From the NCBI GenBank assembly GCA_005884765.1, contig VAZV01000148.1, positions 1 to 64,000 on the forward strand: 64,000 nt of DNA, written 5' to 3'. Below, piece by piece: positions 42,701 to 51,362 of this stretch. Position 1 is the stretch's first letter; each line of letters starts with the position of its first letter. Source of the stretch: Alphaproteobacteria bacterium (GTDB lineage: Bacteria > Pseudomonadota > Alphaproteobacteria > Rhizobiales > Xanthobacteraceae). Both the position numbers and the translations under genes were made by a program. The notes beneath the pieces were generated by a model, which saw only the letters and a list, made by a program, of their open reading frames with translations, did not search any database and was not told the origin of the DNA.

Positions 42701-43423
42701 TCATTGCGCTGCCGCCGCGGCAACGGCGATGCCGAGTCTCGCGGCAATGCGGCGTGCCGTCGCCTCGCGCTGCGCCGTGATGTCGGCTACGGACTTCCGC
42801 GCTTGTGCGAGGATGGCGGCCGGCGCGGTCGTGGGCGTGCCGCTGTCGAACGGAGGCTCCGGCGCATACACCATGTAAAGCTGGATCGCCTTGGCGACGT
42901 CGTCGCCGCGCAACTCGGCCGCGAGACGCAATGCGCCGTCGATTCCGGCGGTGACGCCGGCGGCGAACACCCAGTTGCCATCCACGACGACGCGTTCGTT
43001 GACCGGTATGGCGCCGAAGAAAGGCAGCAGGTGAAACGAAGCCCAGTGCGTCGTTGCCCGCCGTCCTCTTAACAGACCGGCCGCGCCGCAAAGCAGCGCG
43101 CCCGTGCATACCGAGAAAACGCTGTGCGCGCCGGCGGCCTGCTCCGCGATCCACCCCAGCACTTCGGCGTCGTCCATCAGCGCTTCCTGCCCAAAGCCGC
43201 CGGGCACATGGAGTACGTCGAGTTGCTGCGCGTCGGCAAGCGCCGCATCCGGCGTCAGCCGCAATCCCCTGAGGTCGCGAACCGGTTCGGCTGATTTGCC
43301 GTAGATGCGATAGGTCGAGTTCGGGATGCGTGACAGAACCTCGAACGGGCCTGTCAGGTCGATCTGATCGACGCCTTCGAACACCAGCGCCCCGATTTGT
43401 AAATGGGTGTCGCGTGGGATCAT
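42701..43423 (-). CDS. inhA: Isonitrile hydratase-like DJ-1/PfpI family protein
   Basis: 240 residues from the ATG at 43423; an upstream in-frame start would overlap the divergent regulator. The DJ-1 nucleophile Cys106 lies in SVCTGALLCGAAGLL, with the family's VDQIDLTGPFE N-terminal acidic motif and HVPGGFGQEAL before it. This resembles cyclohexyl-isocyanide hydratase (InhA), which converts isonitriles to formamides. The substrate is inferred from family similarity. Divergent from a GlxA-type regulator with 61 bp between the genes. Confidence 0.8.
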   Translation of the reverse strand: MIPRDTHLQIGALVFEGVDQIDLTGPFEVLSRIPNSTYRIYGKSAEPVRDLRGLRLTPDAALADAQQLDVLHVPGGFGQEALMDDAEVLGWIAEQAAGAHSVFSVCTGALLCGAAGLLRGRRATTHWASFHLLPFFGAIPVNERVVVDGNWVFAAGVTAGIDGALRLAAELRGDDVAKAIQLYMVYAPEPPFDSGTPTTAPAAILAQARKSVADITAQREATARRIAARLGIAVAAAAAQ

Positions 43424-43484
43424 GGGAAGCTCCGGACGCTTAGGGGTGGACAGGCCGAACCTAACCGGGCAGGCTCTGGCGGAA

Positions 43485-44489
43485 ATGCCAAAATCCCCTC
43501 GTTCTCCGCCAAGCTCCCGGACCGGTGCTGTTCGCATCATCGAGGTGCTCGCCTATCCCTCGGTGCAACTGCTCGATGTCACGGGGCCGCTTCAGGTGTT
43601 CGCATCCGCCAATGATATGGCCGCGGACGCAGGAGGAACGCTGCCTTATTCGCTCCGGGTGGTGGCGAAGGGCGGGCAGGGCGTGACAGCTTCCGCAGGG
43701 CTCGGAATCGCGACCCGTCCGCTGCCGCGCATTAGCGCCGCACTGGATACGCTGATCGTTGCCGGCGGTCCGGGTGTCGAGGCGGCCTCAGCCGATCCGG
43801 AGTTGGTCGACTGGGTGCGGCGGCGAGCGGAGCGGGCGCGTCGCGTCGCTTCGGTCTGCACCGGCGCGTTCCTGCTGGCGGCCTCAAATGTGCTGGACGG
43901 ACGACGCGCGGCCACCCACTGGTCGGTTTGCGCCGAGCTTGCCCGGCGTTTCCCCGCCGTGCGTGTCGAATCCGATCCGATCTTTGTGCGCGACGGCACG
44001 GTCTGGACTTCGGCCGGCGTGAGCGCCGGGATCGATTTGGCACTGGCGCTGGTAGAGGAGGATCTCGGTCGAACCGCGGCGCTGGCGGTGGCGCGCTATC
44101 TGGTGGTCTTTCTCAAGCGTCCCGGCGGTCAGGCGCAGTTTAGCGCGGCGCTGGCGCTGCAGTCGGCGGAAGATCAATTCGGCGCGCTTCATGACTGGAT
44201 CAACCAGCATCTCCCGGACGATATTTCACTTCCGCTTCTCGCCAGGCAGGCCGGGATGAGCGAGCGCAGTTTCAGCCGGCACTATCTGGAGGCGACCGGG
44301 TTGACGCCGGCGCGTGCGGTCGAGCGGCTGAGGGTGGAGGCGGCGCGTCGGCTGCTATCGGAGACGCGCCTGCCGGTGAAGCGAATCTCGCAGCGTTGCG
44401 GCTTCGGTTCGGAAGAAACCATGCGGCGCAGCTTCCTCCGCGTGCTATCCGCCACGCCGCAGGACTACCGCGCTCGGTTCAGTTCCTGA
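43485..44489 (+). CDS. GlxA-type transcriptional regulator (DJ-1/PfpI + AraC)
   Basis: 334 residues from the ATG at 43485. Residues ~18-195 form a DJ-1/PfpI-like ligand domain with LLDVTGPLQVF and ASVCTGAFLLAAS. The C-terminal AraC domain has two helix-turn-helices: ISLPLLARQAGMSERSFSRHY and VKRISQRCGFGSEETMRRSF. It probably activates the divergent inhA-like gene in response to an isonitrile-like ligand. The pairing of enzyme and regulator with homologous DJ-1 domains supports this. An upstream in-frame start at 43407 would overlap inhA. Confidence 0.88.
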   Translation: MPKSPRSPPSSRTGAVRIIEVLAYPSVQLLDVTGPLQVFASANDMAADAGGTLPYSLRVVAKGGQGVTASAGLGIATRPLPRISAALDTLIVAGGPGVEAASADPELVDWVRRRAERARRVASVCTGAFLLAASNVLDGRRAATHWSVCAELARRFPAVRVESDPIFVRDGTVWTSAGVSAGIDLALALVEEDLGRTAALAVARYLVVFLKRPGGQAQFSAALALQSAEDQFGALHDWINQHLPDDISLPLLARQAGMSERSFSRHYLEATGLTPARAVERLRVEAARRLLSETRLPVKRISQRCGFGSEETMRRSFLRVLSATPQDYRARFSS

Positions 44490-44624
44490 ACGTGTCGCCA
44501 ATCTGTCATCGGGTGCGCCTTGCGCGCTGCGTTGGCTGTGCCGCGCGGGGCGGGCTTCCGTAAGCCGGCTACATGGCTTAGAGACGGCGTAAATTCTTCT
44601 AACTCTCCTCCTGCTCAGGCACCA

Positions 44625-46247
44625 ATGATCCGTCTCGACAACGTCAGCAAGCAACATGGCCACCAGATTCTCTTCATCGAAGCGTCCGCGACGCTGCTAA
44701 AGGGAGAGAAGGCCGGTCTGGTCGGTCCGAACGGCGCCGGCAAGACCACGCTTTTCCGGATGATTACCGGCCAGGACCAACCCGACGAGGGCCAGGTCGC
44801 CGTCGATCGCGGCGTCACCATCGGTTACTTCAGCCAGGACGTCGGCGAGATGTCGGGCCGCAGCGCCGTGGCCGAGGTGATGGATGGCGCCGGAGCCGTC
44901 AGTGCGGTTGCGGTCGAGCTCAAAGAGCTCGAGGCCGCCATGGCCGATCCGGCGCGCGCCGATGACATGGACGACATCATCGCCCGTTACGGCGAGGTGC
45001 AGGCGCGCTTCGAGGAGCTCGACGGCTATGCCCTGGAAACGCGGGCCCGCGAAGTCCTTGCCGGCTTGAGTTTTAGCCAGGAGATGATGGACGGCGATGT
45101 CGGCGCGCTCTCCGGCGGCTGGAAGATGCGCGTGGCGCTCGCGCGCATTCTCTTGATGCGTCCCGACGCCATGCTGCTGGACGAACCGAGCAACCATCTC
45201 GACCTCGAAAGCCTGATCTGGCTGGAGCAGTTTCTTAGGGCTTACGAGGGTGCGCTGCTGATGACTTCGCACGATCGCGAATTCATGAACCGCATCGTCA
45301 ACAAGGTGGTGGAGATCGATGGTGGTCAGTTGACGAGCTATTCCGGCGATTACGAGTTCTATGAGCAGCAACGCGCGCTGAACGAGAAGCAGCAGCAGGC
45401 CCAGTTCGAGCGCCAGCAGGCGATGCTCGCCAAGGAGATCAAGTTCATCGAGCGTTTCAAGGCGCGCGCTTCCCACGCAGCGCAGGTGCAGAGCCGGGTC
45501 AAAAAGCTGGAGAAGATCGAGCGCGTCGAGCCGCCGAGGCGGCGCCAGACCGTGGCCTTTGAGTTTTTGCCGGCGCCGCGCTCCGGCGAGGACGTGGTGA
45601 GCTTGAAGCGCGTGCACAAGGGCTATGGCGCGCGACGGATCTATGACGGGTTAGACTTCCAGGTGCGCCGCCGGGAGCGCTGGTGCGTCATGGGCATCAA
45701 CGGTGCGGGCAAGTCGACCCTTTTGAAACTGGTGGCCGGTTCGACCGAGCCGGACGACGGCACGGTAGCGGTCGGCGGCAGCGTCAAGATGGGCTACTTC
45801 GCGCAGCATGCCATGGATCTCCTGGAGGGCGAGCGCACGGTGTTTCAGTCGCTGGAGGATGCGTTTCCGCAGGCCGGCCAAGGTTCGCTCCGGGCGCTCG
45901 CCGGCTGCTTCGGCTTCTCCGGCGACGATGTGGAGAAGAGATGCCGGGTGCTGTCGGGCGGCGAGAAGGCGCGGCTGGTGATGGCGAAGATGCTCTACGA
46001 TCCGCCGAATTTTCTGGTGCTGGACGAGCCCACCAACCATCTGGACATGGCGACCAAGGAGATGCTGATCACGGCACTGTCGGAATATGAGGGCACCATG
46101 CTGTTCGTCTCGCACGACCGGCATTTTCTCGCGGCGCTGTCCAACCGGGTGCTCGAGCTGACGCCCGAGGGCATCCATCAATATGGCGGCGGCTACAGCG
46201 AATATGTCGCGCGCACCGGGCAGGAAGCGCCGGGCTTGCGGAGCTGA
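44625..46247 (+). CDS. ABC-F family ATPase
   Basis: 540 residues from the ATG at 44625. Two ABC domains without membrane segments: Walker A GPNGAGKTT and GINGAGKST, signatures LSGGWKMRVALA and LSGGEKARLVMAKM, and Walker B plus H-like loop MLLDEPSNHLD and LVLDEPTNHLD. A charged coiled linker (QQRALNEKQQQAQFERQQAM, then KARASHAAQVQSRVKKLEKI) is the ABC-F P-site tRNA-interaction motif. Such proteins act on ribosomes. The subtype (Uup, EttA or YbiT-like) is not decided. Confidence 0.92.
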   Translation: MIRLDNVSKQHGHQILFIEASATLLKGEKAGLVGPNGAGKTTLFRMITGQDQPDEGQVAVDRGVTIGYFSQDVGEMSGRSAVAEVMDGAGAVSAVAVELKELEAAMADPARADDMDDIIARYGEVQARFEELDGYALETRAREVLAGLSFSQEMMDGDVGALSGGWKMRVALARILLMRPDAMLLDEPSNHLDLESLIWLEQFLRAYEGALLMTSHDREFMNRIVNKVVEIDGGQLTSYSGDYEFYEQQRALNEKQQQAQFERQQAMLAKEIKFIERFKARASHAAQVQSRVKKLEKIERVEPPRRRQTVAFEFLPAPRSGEDVVSLKRVHKGYGARRIYDGLDFQVRRRERWCVMGINGAGKSTLLKLVAGSTEPDDGTVAVGGSVKMGYFAQHAMDLLEGERTVFQSLEDAFPQAGQGSLRALAGCFGFSGDDVEKRCRVLSGGEKARLVMAKMLYDPPNFLVLDEPTNHLDMATKEMLITALSEYEGTMLFVSHDRHFLAALSNRVLELTPEGIHQYGGGYSEYVARTGQEAPGLRS

Positions 46248-46297
46248 CAGACCTTCGAACCCGCTTTTCTGAAACAGCCGCGATGGCGCGAGGGCGT

Positions 46298-46611
46298 TCA
46301 CCGCGACGACAGCGAATAGCCGAGATGGCCGGTCCACCAGCCGCGTCGCTGGTCAGGCGGAGTGCAAACAGCCCGACACCAGCGACGAGCGCGATCCAGA
46401 ACAGCGGCTTCGGCATCGAGCTCCTCAAGGCGATCAGGCCGACGAGCATGCCGAGATCGAACGTCATGGTCATGACCTGCTCGGCACGCATCGGATATTC
46501 ATGCGCCGTCGTCAGCAATTTCCAGAGAAACTGGCCGATCAGGAGCCAGGGCAGCAGCACAGCAATAAACGGACTGCGGCGCGCGTTATCGGTCGTCTGC
46601 TGGTCGGTCAT
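46298..46611 (-). CDS. Small three-span membrane protein with an apparent frameshift near 46343
   Basis: The ATG is at 46611. The product has hydrophobic segments LIAVLLPWLLIGQFLWK-like (residues ~16-32), FDLGMLVGLIALR and LFWIALVAGVGLFALRL. After LTSDAA the frame becomes Arg-rich and runs antisense into the ABC-F gene. Shifting by one base there gives WWTGHLGYSLSSR and a stop at 46298-46300, a far more natural end (~104 residues). Either one base was lost in the organism or it is a sequencing error. Function unknown. Confidence 0.55.
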
Positions 46612-46688
46612 GCTCTGCCCCTCGAGGTTTGGACGGTTAGTCGCGGCCAGGCGAGGGAACGTTCAAACGGAGCCCGCGGGTTCCAGCT

Positions 46689-46952
46689 TCAGTGCCCATC
46701 ATCGTCCGCCTTCCGGGCGGAGGCCTTGTGCCGCTGCGTTGGCCTAGGGGAATCCGCCGTCTGGCATGGAAGCTCGGTCCACGATCCATCAGCGGCCTGT
46801 TGGTACGCATGACAGGGCGGTGAAGTGGACGGTGTCGATATCGTCGATTGGTCGTTGGTTTTCTGGGACTGTGAATCCTTCGCCAGCACCGGCGTTGCCA
46901 GAACGGCCGCGGCGACAACGGAACCAAAGAAGATTGCGTTTCTGATGCGCAT
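46689..46952 (-). CDS. Small secreted hypothetical protein (87 residues)
   Basis: The ATG at 46952 has GGAGAG six bases upstream. Signal peptide AIFFGSVVAAAVLATPVLA. The mature part is Ser/Thr/Gln-rich (QKTNDQSTISTPSTSPP) with two Cys (PPCHAY and LPCQTA), and ends in basic/acidic residues. Likely periplasmic or cell-surface; no family recognised. Confidence 0.65.
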   Translation of the reverse strand: MRIRNAIFFGSVVAAAVLATPVLAKDSQSQKTNDQSTISTPSTSPPCHAYQQAADGSWTELPCQTADSPRPTQRHKASARKADDDGH

Positions 46953-47110
46953 CTCGGGCTCTCCTTCTCGAAACAAGTTGATTTCGTAAAAAGGATTGTG
47001 GCGATTTTTTTGCCGCGATGATCGGCGCGCAGCGCCTGCTTAAGATTTGGAAAACGCCGGGACGATCCGATGGGAGACAGGCGTCCCAAGCGTGCTAATG
47101 TGCGGATGCC

Positions 47111-47701
47111 ATGAGCAACCGCATTCTCGTATTCTACGGCTCGTACCGCAGGGATCGCTTGGGCATCCGCCTTGCGCAATTCGTTGTCGAGGGGTTACGC
47201 GGCCGCGGCAACGAGGTCGAGCTGATCGACGCCAAGGCGGTTGGCCTGCCGATGCTGGACCGGATGTACAAGGAATATCCGAAAGGCGAGGCGCCCGCGG
47301 CGTTGGAAAAACTCGCTGGTCAAATTCGGGGCGCCGACGGGTTCGTCTTGATATCAGGCGAATATAATTGGGGCGTCCAGCCGGGGCTGAAAAACCTCAC
47401 CGATCATTTTCTCGAGGAGTGGTTCTGGCGTCCCGCCGCGATCGCCAGCTATTCGGCGGGCCGTTTTTCAGGCGTCCGCGCCGCGCTCGCCTGGCATGGC
47501 ACGCTTTCGGAGATGGGCATGGTGGTGATTTCGAGCACCATCGCAGCCGGCCCGATTATGCAGACGCTGTCGGCGGACGGCAAGCCGATTGGCGAGGGCG
47601 GCAAAGCGCTGGAGGCAGCTTTCCCGCGTTTCGCGGATGATCTGGCGTGGTGGATGGAGGCGGCGAAAGCGCAGCGGGCGAGACGGGCGCCGCCATATTG
47701 A
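47111..47701 (+). CDS. NADPH-dependent FMN reductase-like flavodoxin-fold protein
   Basis: 196 residues. The N-terminal FMN phosphate loop is VFYGSYRRDRLGIRLAQF, and GEYNWGVQPGLKNLTDHF matches the conserved P-x-Y-N-x-G-x-x-x-x-L-K-N-x-x-D motif of this family. It reduces FMN or quinone/azo-type substrates with NADPH in the cytoplasm. The C-terminus is longer and basic (AKAQRARRAPPY). The true substrate is unknown. Confidence 0.88.
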   Translation: MSNRILVFYGSYRRDRLGIRLAQFVVEGLRGRGNEVELIDAKAVGLPMLDRMYKEYPKGEAPAALEKLAGQIRGADGFVLISGEYNWGVQPGLKNLTDHFLEEWFWRPAAIASYSAGRFSGVRAALAWHGTLSEMGMVVISSTIAAGPIMQTLSADGKPIGEGGKALEAAFPRFADDLAWWMEAAKAQRARRAPPY

Positions 47702-47790
47702 TCTCCGCACGGGAGCAAATCAGTCGAGTGCGCTTTCGCTCGTCAAGGTGTGGTCTGCGGCAGCGCAGAAATGCCGTACTCGAGGCCACC

Positions 47791-48162
47791 TCACTCCAGG
47801 CCCTGAACCGGCGGTGCCGTGGAAGCAGCTTTAGGAGAGGGTGCCGGCGCTTGCGCGGCCGGGGGCGGAGCGGCCGGCCTATTCGGGACTGGCTGGCTCT
47901 CAACAGGAGATATCCGCGCCTCTTGCTTGGTCGATGTCCGTCCGCGACGGGCGGCGCTCGAGCGTCTAAAGCCCCAGGAATGCGCAATCGATGGTCCGGC
48001 GGCATACCCCACGACCGCGCCCGCCACGGCGCCGACCGGTCCAAACACCACTGCACCCGATAGCGCTCCGAGCGCGGCGTCGCCGCCGCGACGTTCGTCC
48101 GCCATCGCCACGGAAGAAACCAGCGAAAGGGCCAGCGCCCCAAACGCGATCGTCTTTTTCAT
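47791..48162 (-). CDS. Secreted glycine-zipper-type protein
   Basis: 123 residues from the ATG at 48162 with GAGGGGA just upstream. Signal peptide AFGALALSLVSSVAMADE. A Gly/Ala-rich helix follows (AALGALSGAVVFGPVGAVAGAVVGYAAG), typical of a glycine-zipper membrane-associating segment. The C-terminal half is Pro/Ala-rich and disordered. Probably envelope associated; function unknown. Confidence 0.7.
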   Translation of the reverse strand: MKKTIAFGALALSLVSSVAMADERRGGDAALGALSGAVVFGPVGAVAGAVVGYAAGPSIAHSWGFRRSSAARRGRTSTKQEARISPVESQPVPNRPAAPPPAAQAPAPSPKAASTAPPVQGLE

Positions 48163-48280
48163 GCAAATCCCCTCGTTCCTGCCGGCTAGCAATACCGAGA
48201 AATGCGGCGACAAGAGTACGATTCTAGGTAATCGGCGAGGCCGGCGGCTTCGTCATCGGCGGCAATATTCGGTCGTGCAG

Positions 48281-49564
48281 CTATGCCTCATTCAAAGCCT
48301 GCGCGATGTCCGCGATCAGATCGGAGGGGTGTTCGATGCCGATCGACAGCCGGATCGTGGAGTCGAGAACGCCGATTTTTTGGCGGATATCAGCCGGAAC
48401 GCCGGAGTGGGTCATGCTGGCGGGCAGGCTGGCAAGCGACTCGGTGCCGCCCAGGCTCACCGCGAGCTTGAAGATTTGCAGCGCGTTCAAGAATTTGAAT
48501 GCAGCGGCTTGGCCGCCGACAATGTCGAACGAGAACGTGGAGCCGGCGCCGATGCATTGTCTCGCGAACAGACGGCCGGCGGGCGAGGTCTCGTCGTGGT
48601 GAGCAAGGTAGTGAACTTTCGCCACCTTGGCGTGGTCGCGCAGGTAATCCGCCACGAGCCGCGCGTTTCTGTCAGCTCGTTCCATGCGGATGCTCAGGGT
48701 TTCGAGCGACCGGCTGATCATCCAGCAGGAATGCGGGTCCAGCTGGGTGCCGATGGCGCCTCGCAGCGCTTTGACGTCTTTCATAAGGGCCTTTGAGCCG
48801 AGCGCTGCGCCCGCAATCAGGTCGGAATGACCGCCGATATATTTCGTCAGCGAGTACAACGAAAGATCCGCGCCGTGTTCGATCGGCCGCTGAAACACCG
48901 GCCCAAGCAACGTATTGTCGCATGCAACGATCGGCGTGTGCCCCTGGGTCTGGCCAATCTTCTCAGCGATGCGGCGGACCATCGCGATATCGACCAGGCC
49001 GTTGGTGGGATTTGCCGGGGTTTCGATGAAAATCATCGTGACCCGGCCTTTGCGCATGGCATCCTCCGCCGCCAGCCTGACCGCGGTTTCGTCGATGCCG
49101 TCGGCAAAACCCACGGCGCCGATGGAGAGGCCCGCGAGTGTCTTGGCAAGCAGAGTTTCCGTCCCGCCATAGAGCGGTTGCGAGTGCAGGATGACGTCGC
49201 CGGGGCGCGCGAACGCGAGGATCGTGGTCGCAATCGCCGCCATGCCGGAGGAGAACAGCGCGCACTTCTCGGTGCGCTCGTAGACAGCGAGCCTGTCCTC
49301 GACGATCTCGCTGTTCGGGTGATTGAACCGCGAATAAACCAGGCCCGCGCCCATTCCCTCGGGAGGCTCGCGCCGACCCGAGACGAAATCGAAGAAGTCC
49401 TGTCCGTCTTCGGCGGTCCGAAAGACGAAGGTCGAGGTCAGGAACACCGGTGGTTTGACGGCTCCTTCCGACAGTTGCGGATCGTAGCCGTAGTTCAGCA
49501 TCAGCGTCTCCGGATGCAGCATGTGGTTGCCGATGTGGGTCTTCGAGGGAAACGGTTTCACCAT
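48281..49564 (-). CDS. Trans-sulfuration PLP enzyme (cystathionine gamma-synthase/methionine gamma-lyase family)
   Basis: 427 residues from the ATG at 49564. The PLP lysine is Lys241 in [14 protein letters not shown], with the Asp in ACDNTLLGP and the substrate-binding [10 protein letters not shown] near residue 77. Active sites like this catalyse gamma-elimination or gamma-replacement on homoserine or cysteine derivatives. The 10-residue N-terminal motif and length (427) fit the longer cystathionine gamma-synthase-like type; synthase versus lyase cannot be settled. No SAM riboswitch was found upstream. Confidence 0.9.
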   Translation of the reverse strand: MVKPFPSKTHIGNHMLHPETLMLNYGYDPQLSEGAVKPPVFLTSTFVFRTAEDGQDFFDFVSGRREPPEGMGAGLVYSRFNHPNSEIVEDRLAVYERTEKCALFSSGMAAIATTILAFARPGDVILHSQPLYGGTETLLAKTLAGLSIGAVGFADGIDETAVRLAAEDAMRKGRVTMIFIETPANPTNGLVDIAMVRRIAEKIGQTQGHTPIVACDNTLLGPVFQRPIEHGADLSLYSLTKYIGGHSDLIAGAALGSKALMKDVKALRGAIGTQLDPHSCWMISRSLETLSIRMERADRNARLVADYLRDHAKVAKVHYLAHHDETSPAGRLFARQCIGAGSTFSFDIVGGQAAAFKFLNALQIFKLAVSLGGTESLASLPASMTHSGVPADIRQKIGVLDSTIRLSIGIEHPSDLIADIAQALNEA

Positions 49565-49859
49565 GGCCTGTCTCGCTGTGTGGCTTCGGAACGTCGCCCC
49601 GCGTGGGTCTTCCGCAGTGGCGAGGTAGCCGGGAGCGGTGGATGCGAGCGCATCCAAGGGCTCACGTCGACCTTGCCAGGATCAGCCTAGCAACATCCGG
49701 AACTGATTTCACCCGAGGCGCCATCAGCAGCGGCGATGACCTATTGCAGCAGCCGCGCACGATATCGTGCGTTTTTGAACCAAAAGTTTCGCGCTGGTAC
49801 TAATTGAGAAGGCCAACCGCCGGCGAGCACCATTGAGAGCTTCAGTTTTTGGGCGCAGC

Positions 49860-50039
49860 ATGAATTACTTCAGTACAAGCCAACTGACCGGCTCGGAGAC
49901 CACGGAGCCGCGTCGCTGCAGCCGTTGCGCAGCGGAACCCAAGCTGATCTGCAAGATGCTGGATTCCAATAAGGGTCGCACCATCAGCATGTTCAAATGC
50001 CAATGCGGAGAGCAAACCTGGGTATCTGATCCGGCGTAG
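49860..50039 (+). CDS. Small zinc-ribbon-like protein (59 residues)
   Basis: ATG at 49860; a TTG in frame at 49833 is a weaker alternative. RRCSRCAAEPKLICKM and MFKCQCGEQTWV give two CxxC/CxC pairs suited to bind one zinc ion. The family looks like small zinc-finger proteins common in Bradyrhizobium, from memory. Nucleic-acid or protein binding is inferred. No operon partner is seen. Confidence 0.6.
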   Translation: MNYFSTSQLTGSETTEPRRCSRCAAEPKLICKMLDSNKGRTISMFKCQCGEQTWVSDPA

Positions 50040-50136
50040 CTGGTGATTGAGGACGGCTCTGGCGGCAGTGGCTTCGCGACTTTGCGGCCGGACGGCCAAT
50101 CGCGGAACCGGACGCGGGCTATCTACGCGGCTAAAG

Positions 50137-50346
50137 TCAGCCCTGCTGGCGTGTACCAGGCTGGGTTGCCATCGGGCCCGCATGCATGGATTGCTGAAGA
50201 GGCGGCTTTTTCTGATGACGCCATGAGTTCTGAGCCCGGGCAAGTTCATGCCAACGCTCGGCCTGCGCAATCCATTTACCTCTGTTCCGAGGATCTAACC
50301 TTGACCGCTCCAGGCAATACGACTCCATCATGGTGCAATCGCTCAT
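50137..50346 (-). CDS. Small soluble hypothetical protein (69 residues)
   Basis: The ATG at 50346 is supported by GGGAGGAG eleven bases upstream. The product is polar and helical with a Trp-rich segment (GKWIAQAERWHELARAQNSW) resembling a short helix often seen in small Bradyrhizobium proteins of unknown role. The tail is Gln/Pro-rich. It overlaps nothing of note and precedes a methyltransferase gene on the same strand. Confidence 0.55.
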   Translation of the reverse strand: MSDCTMMESYCLERSRLDPRNRGKWIAQAERWHELARAQNSWRHQKKPPLQQSMHAGPMATQPGTRQQG

Positions 50347-50596
50347 CGCAAAATCTCCTCCCTTATTCACAAGCTTATTTCTTCTCCTTGCGTCAGAGTC
50401 ATCACGATTATGAGGCAGAACTATTTTTGTGATTTGGCCGGAGCGATTGCGGTCCCGTCACTTTGGCACGACCTGCCTACCTACCTACCGTCGCTTGTGT
50501 CGTTGATGCTGACGTATTCGCACCTGAGACTGGACTCGCAACGGGCGTTAATCGCAAACGAACGTCGCTTTCGATTCCGACAGCCGCTTTTTCAAT

Positions 50597-51211
50597 TCAG
50601 GACTTCGCCCGGCTTCTGCAAAGCCACACCGTGCGTCCACCCGCTCGCGCATCATTGGCGGCATACTCGATAACCTCAAAGCCGATTCCGTTGATCAAGG
50701 TCACGTATTCGGCGGGTGCCAGGCTCGCATGATAGAGCGGATCGCCTCGATAGCCGCCGACACCCTCGCCATGTTCAGGTCCAGTATTGAGCATCAGCAC
50801 CGCGTCGGCGGATGAGTGCTCTCCGAACACCGCAAACATTCGGCGTTGGTCATCATGGTCCAGGTGAAAGAAACTGTCCCAGGCCAGGATAGCGTCGAAG
50901 CGGCGGCCCAGCGACAGCCGTCTCATGTCGGCCACGACCCACTCGTGGTCGGGCAGGCGGCTCCGGCAGAGGGATATCATCGTAGGAGACGAATCGACGC
51001 CAGTCACGCGCAGTCCGCGGTGATGCAGGTGCTGCGCAACCGGCCGTCCTGAGCCACAGCCAAGGTCGAGAACTATTGCGCCTGGCGGGAGGTGATCGAT
51101 GAAACGATCGTGCCACAGCTGGTCATTCCACGCGCTTTTCTGGCGGTCGTTGTCCCACGCCGCTGCGTGTTTTTCGTAATGTCCGATGATGCGGCTTGCG
51201 AGGTGCGTCAT
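50597..51211 (-). CDS. Class I SAM-dependent methyltransferase
   Basis: 204 residues. Motif I is VLDLGCGSGRPVAQHLHHRG (residues ~47-66), with an acidic residue ending strand 2 in VTGVDSSPTMI. WVVADMRRL and DAILAWDSFFHL are motifs II-III. The substrate may be a small molecule or protein and is unknown. It is a lone minus-strand gene before the HD/CHAT region. Confidence 0.87.
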   Translation of the reverse strand: MTHLASRIIGHYEKHAAAWDNDRQKSAWNDQLWHDRFIDHLPPGAIVLDLGCGSGRPVAQHLHHRGLRVTGVDSSPTMISLCRSRLPDHEWVVADMRRLSLGRRFDAILAWDSFFHLDHDDQRRMFAVFGEHSSADAVLMLNTGPEHGEGVGGYRGDPLYHASLAPAEYVTLINGIGFEVIEYAANDARAGGRTVWLCRSRAKS

Positions 51212-51362
51212 CTGTCGCGATCTAGGCGACTACTCAATTTGCGCAAGTAGTCAGGAGCAGGAATCTCGAACCGGCGGCACCCGAATAGCTGCGTCGCAAT
51301 ATATTATCGCTTTTTCACCCGGAGCGGTATTCGGTGTGTGGTGGCCTAACTAGAGATGCGGT

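Noticed and set aside
46069-46297. C-terminal extension of the small membrane protein read through into the ABC-F gene
   Set aside because: The extension is antisense to ABC-F coding sequence and Arg-rich; a frameshift giving a natural stop at 46298 explains it better.
49565-49859. SAM riboswitch before the trans-sulfuration enzyme
   Set aside because: No SAM-II or SAM-I-like pseudoknot or conserved core was found; only a small GGATGC/GCATCC hairpin near 49640-49655.
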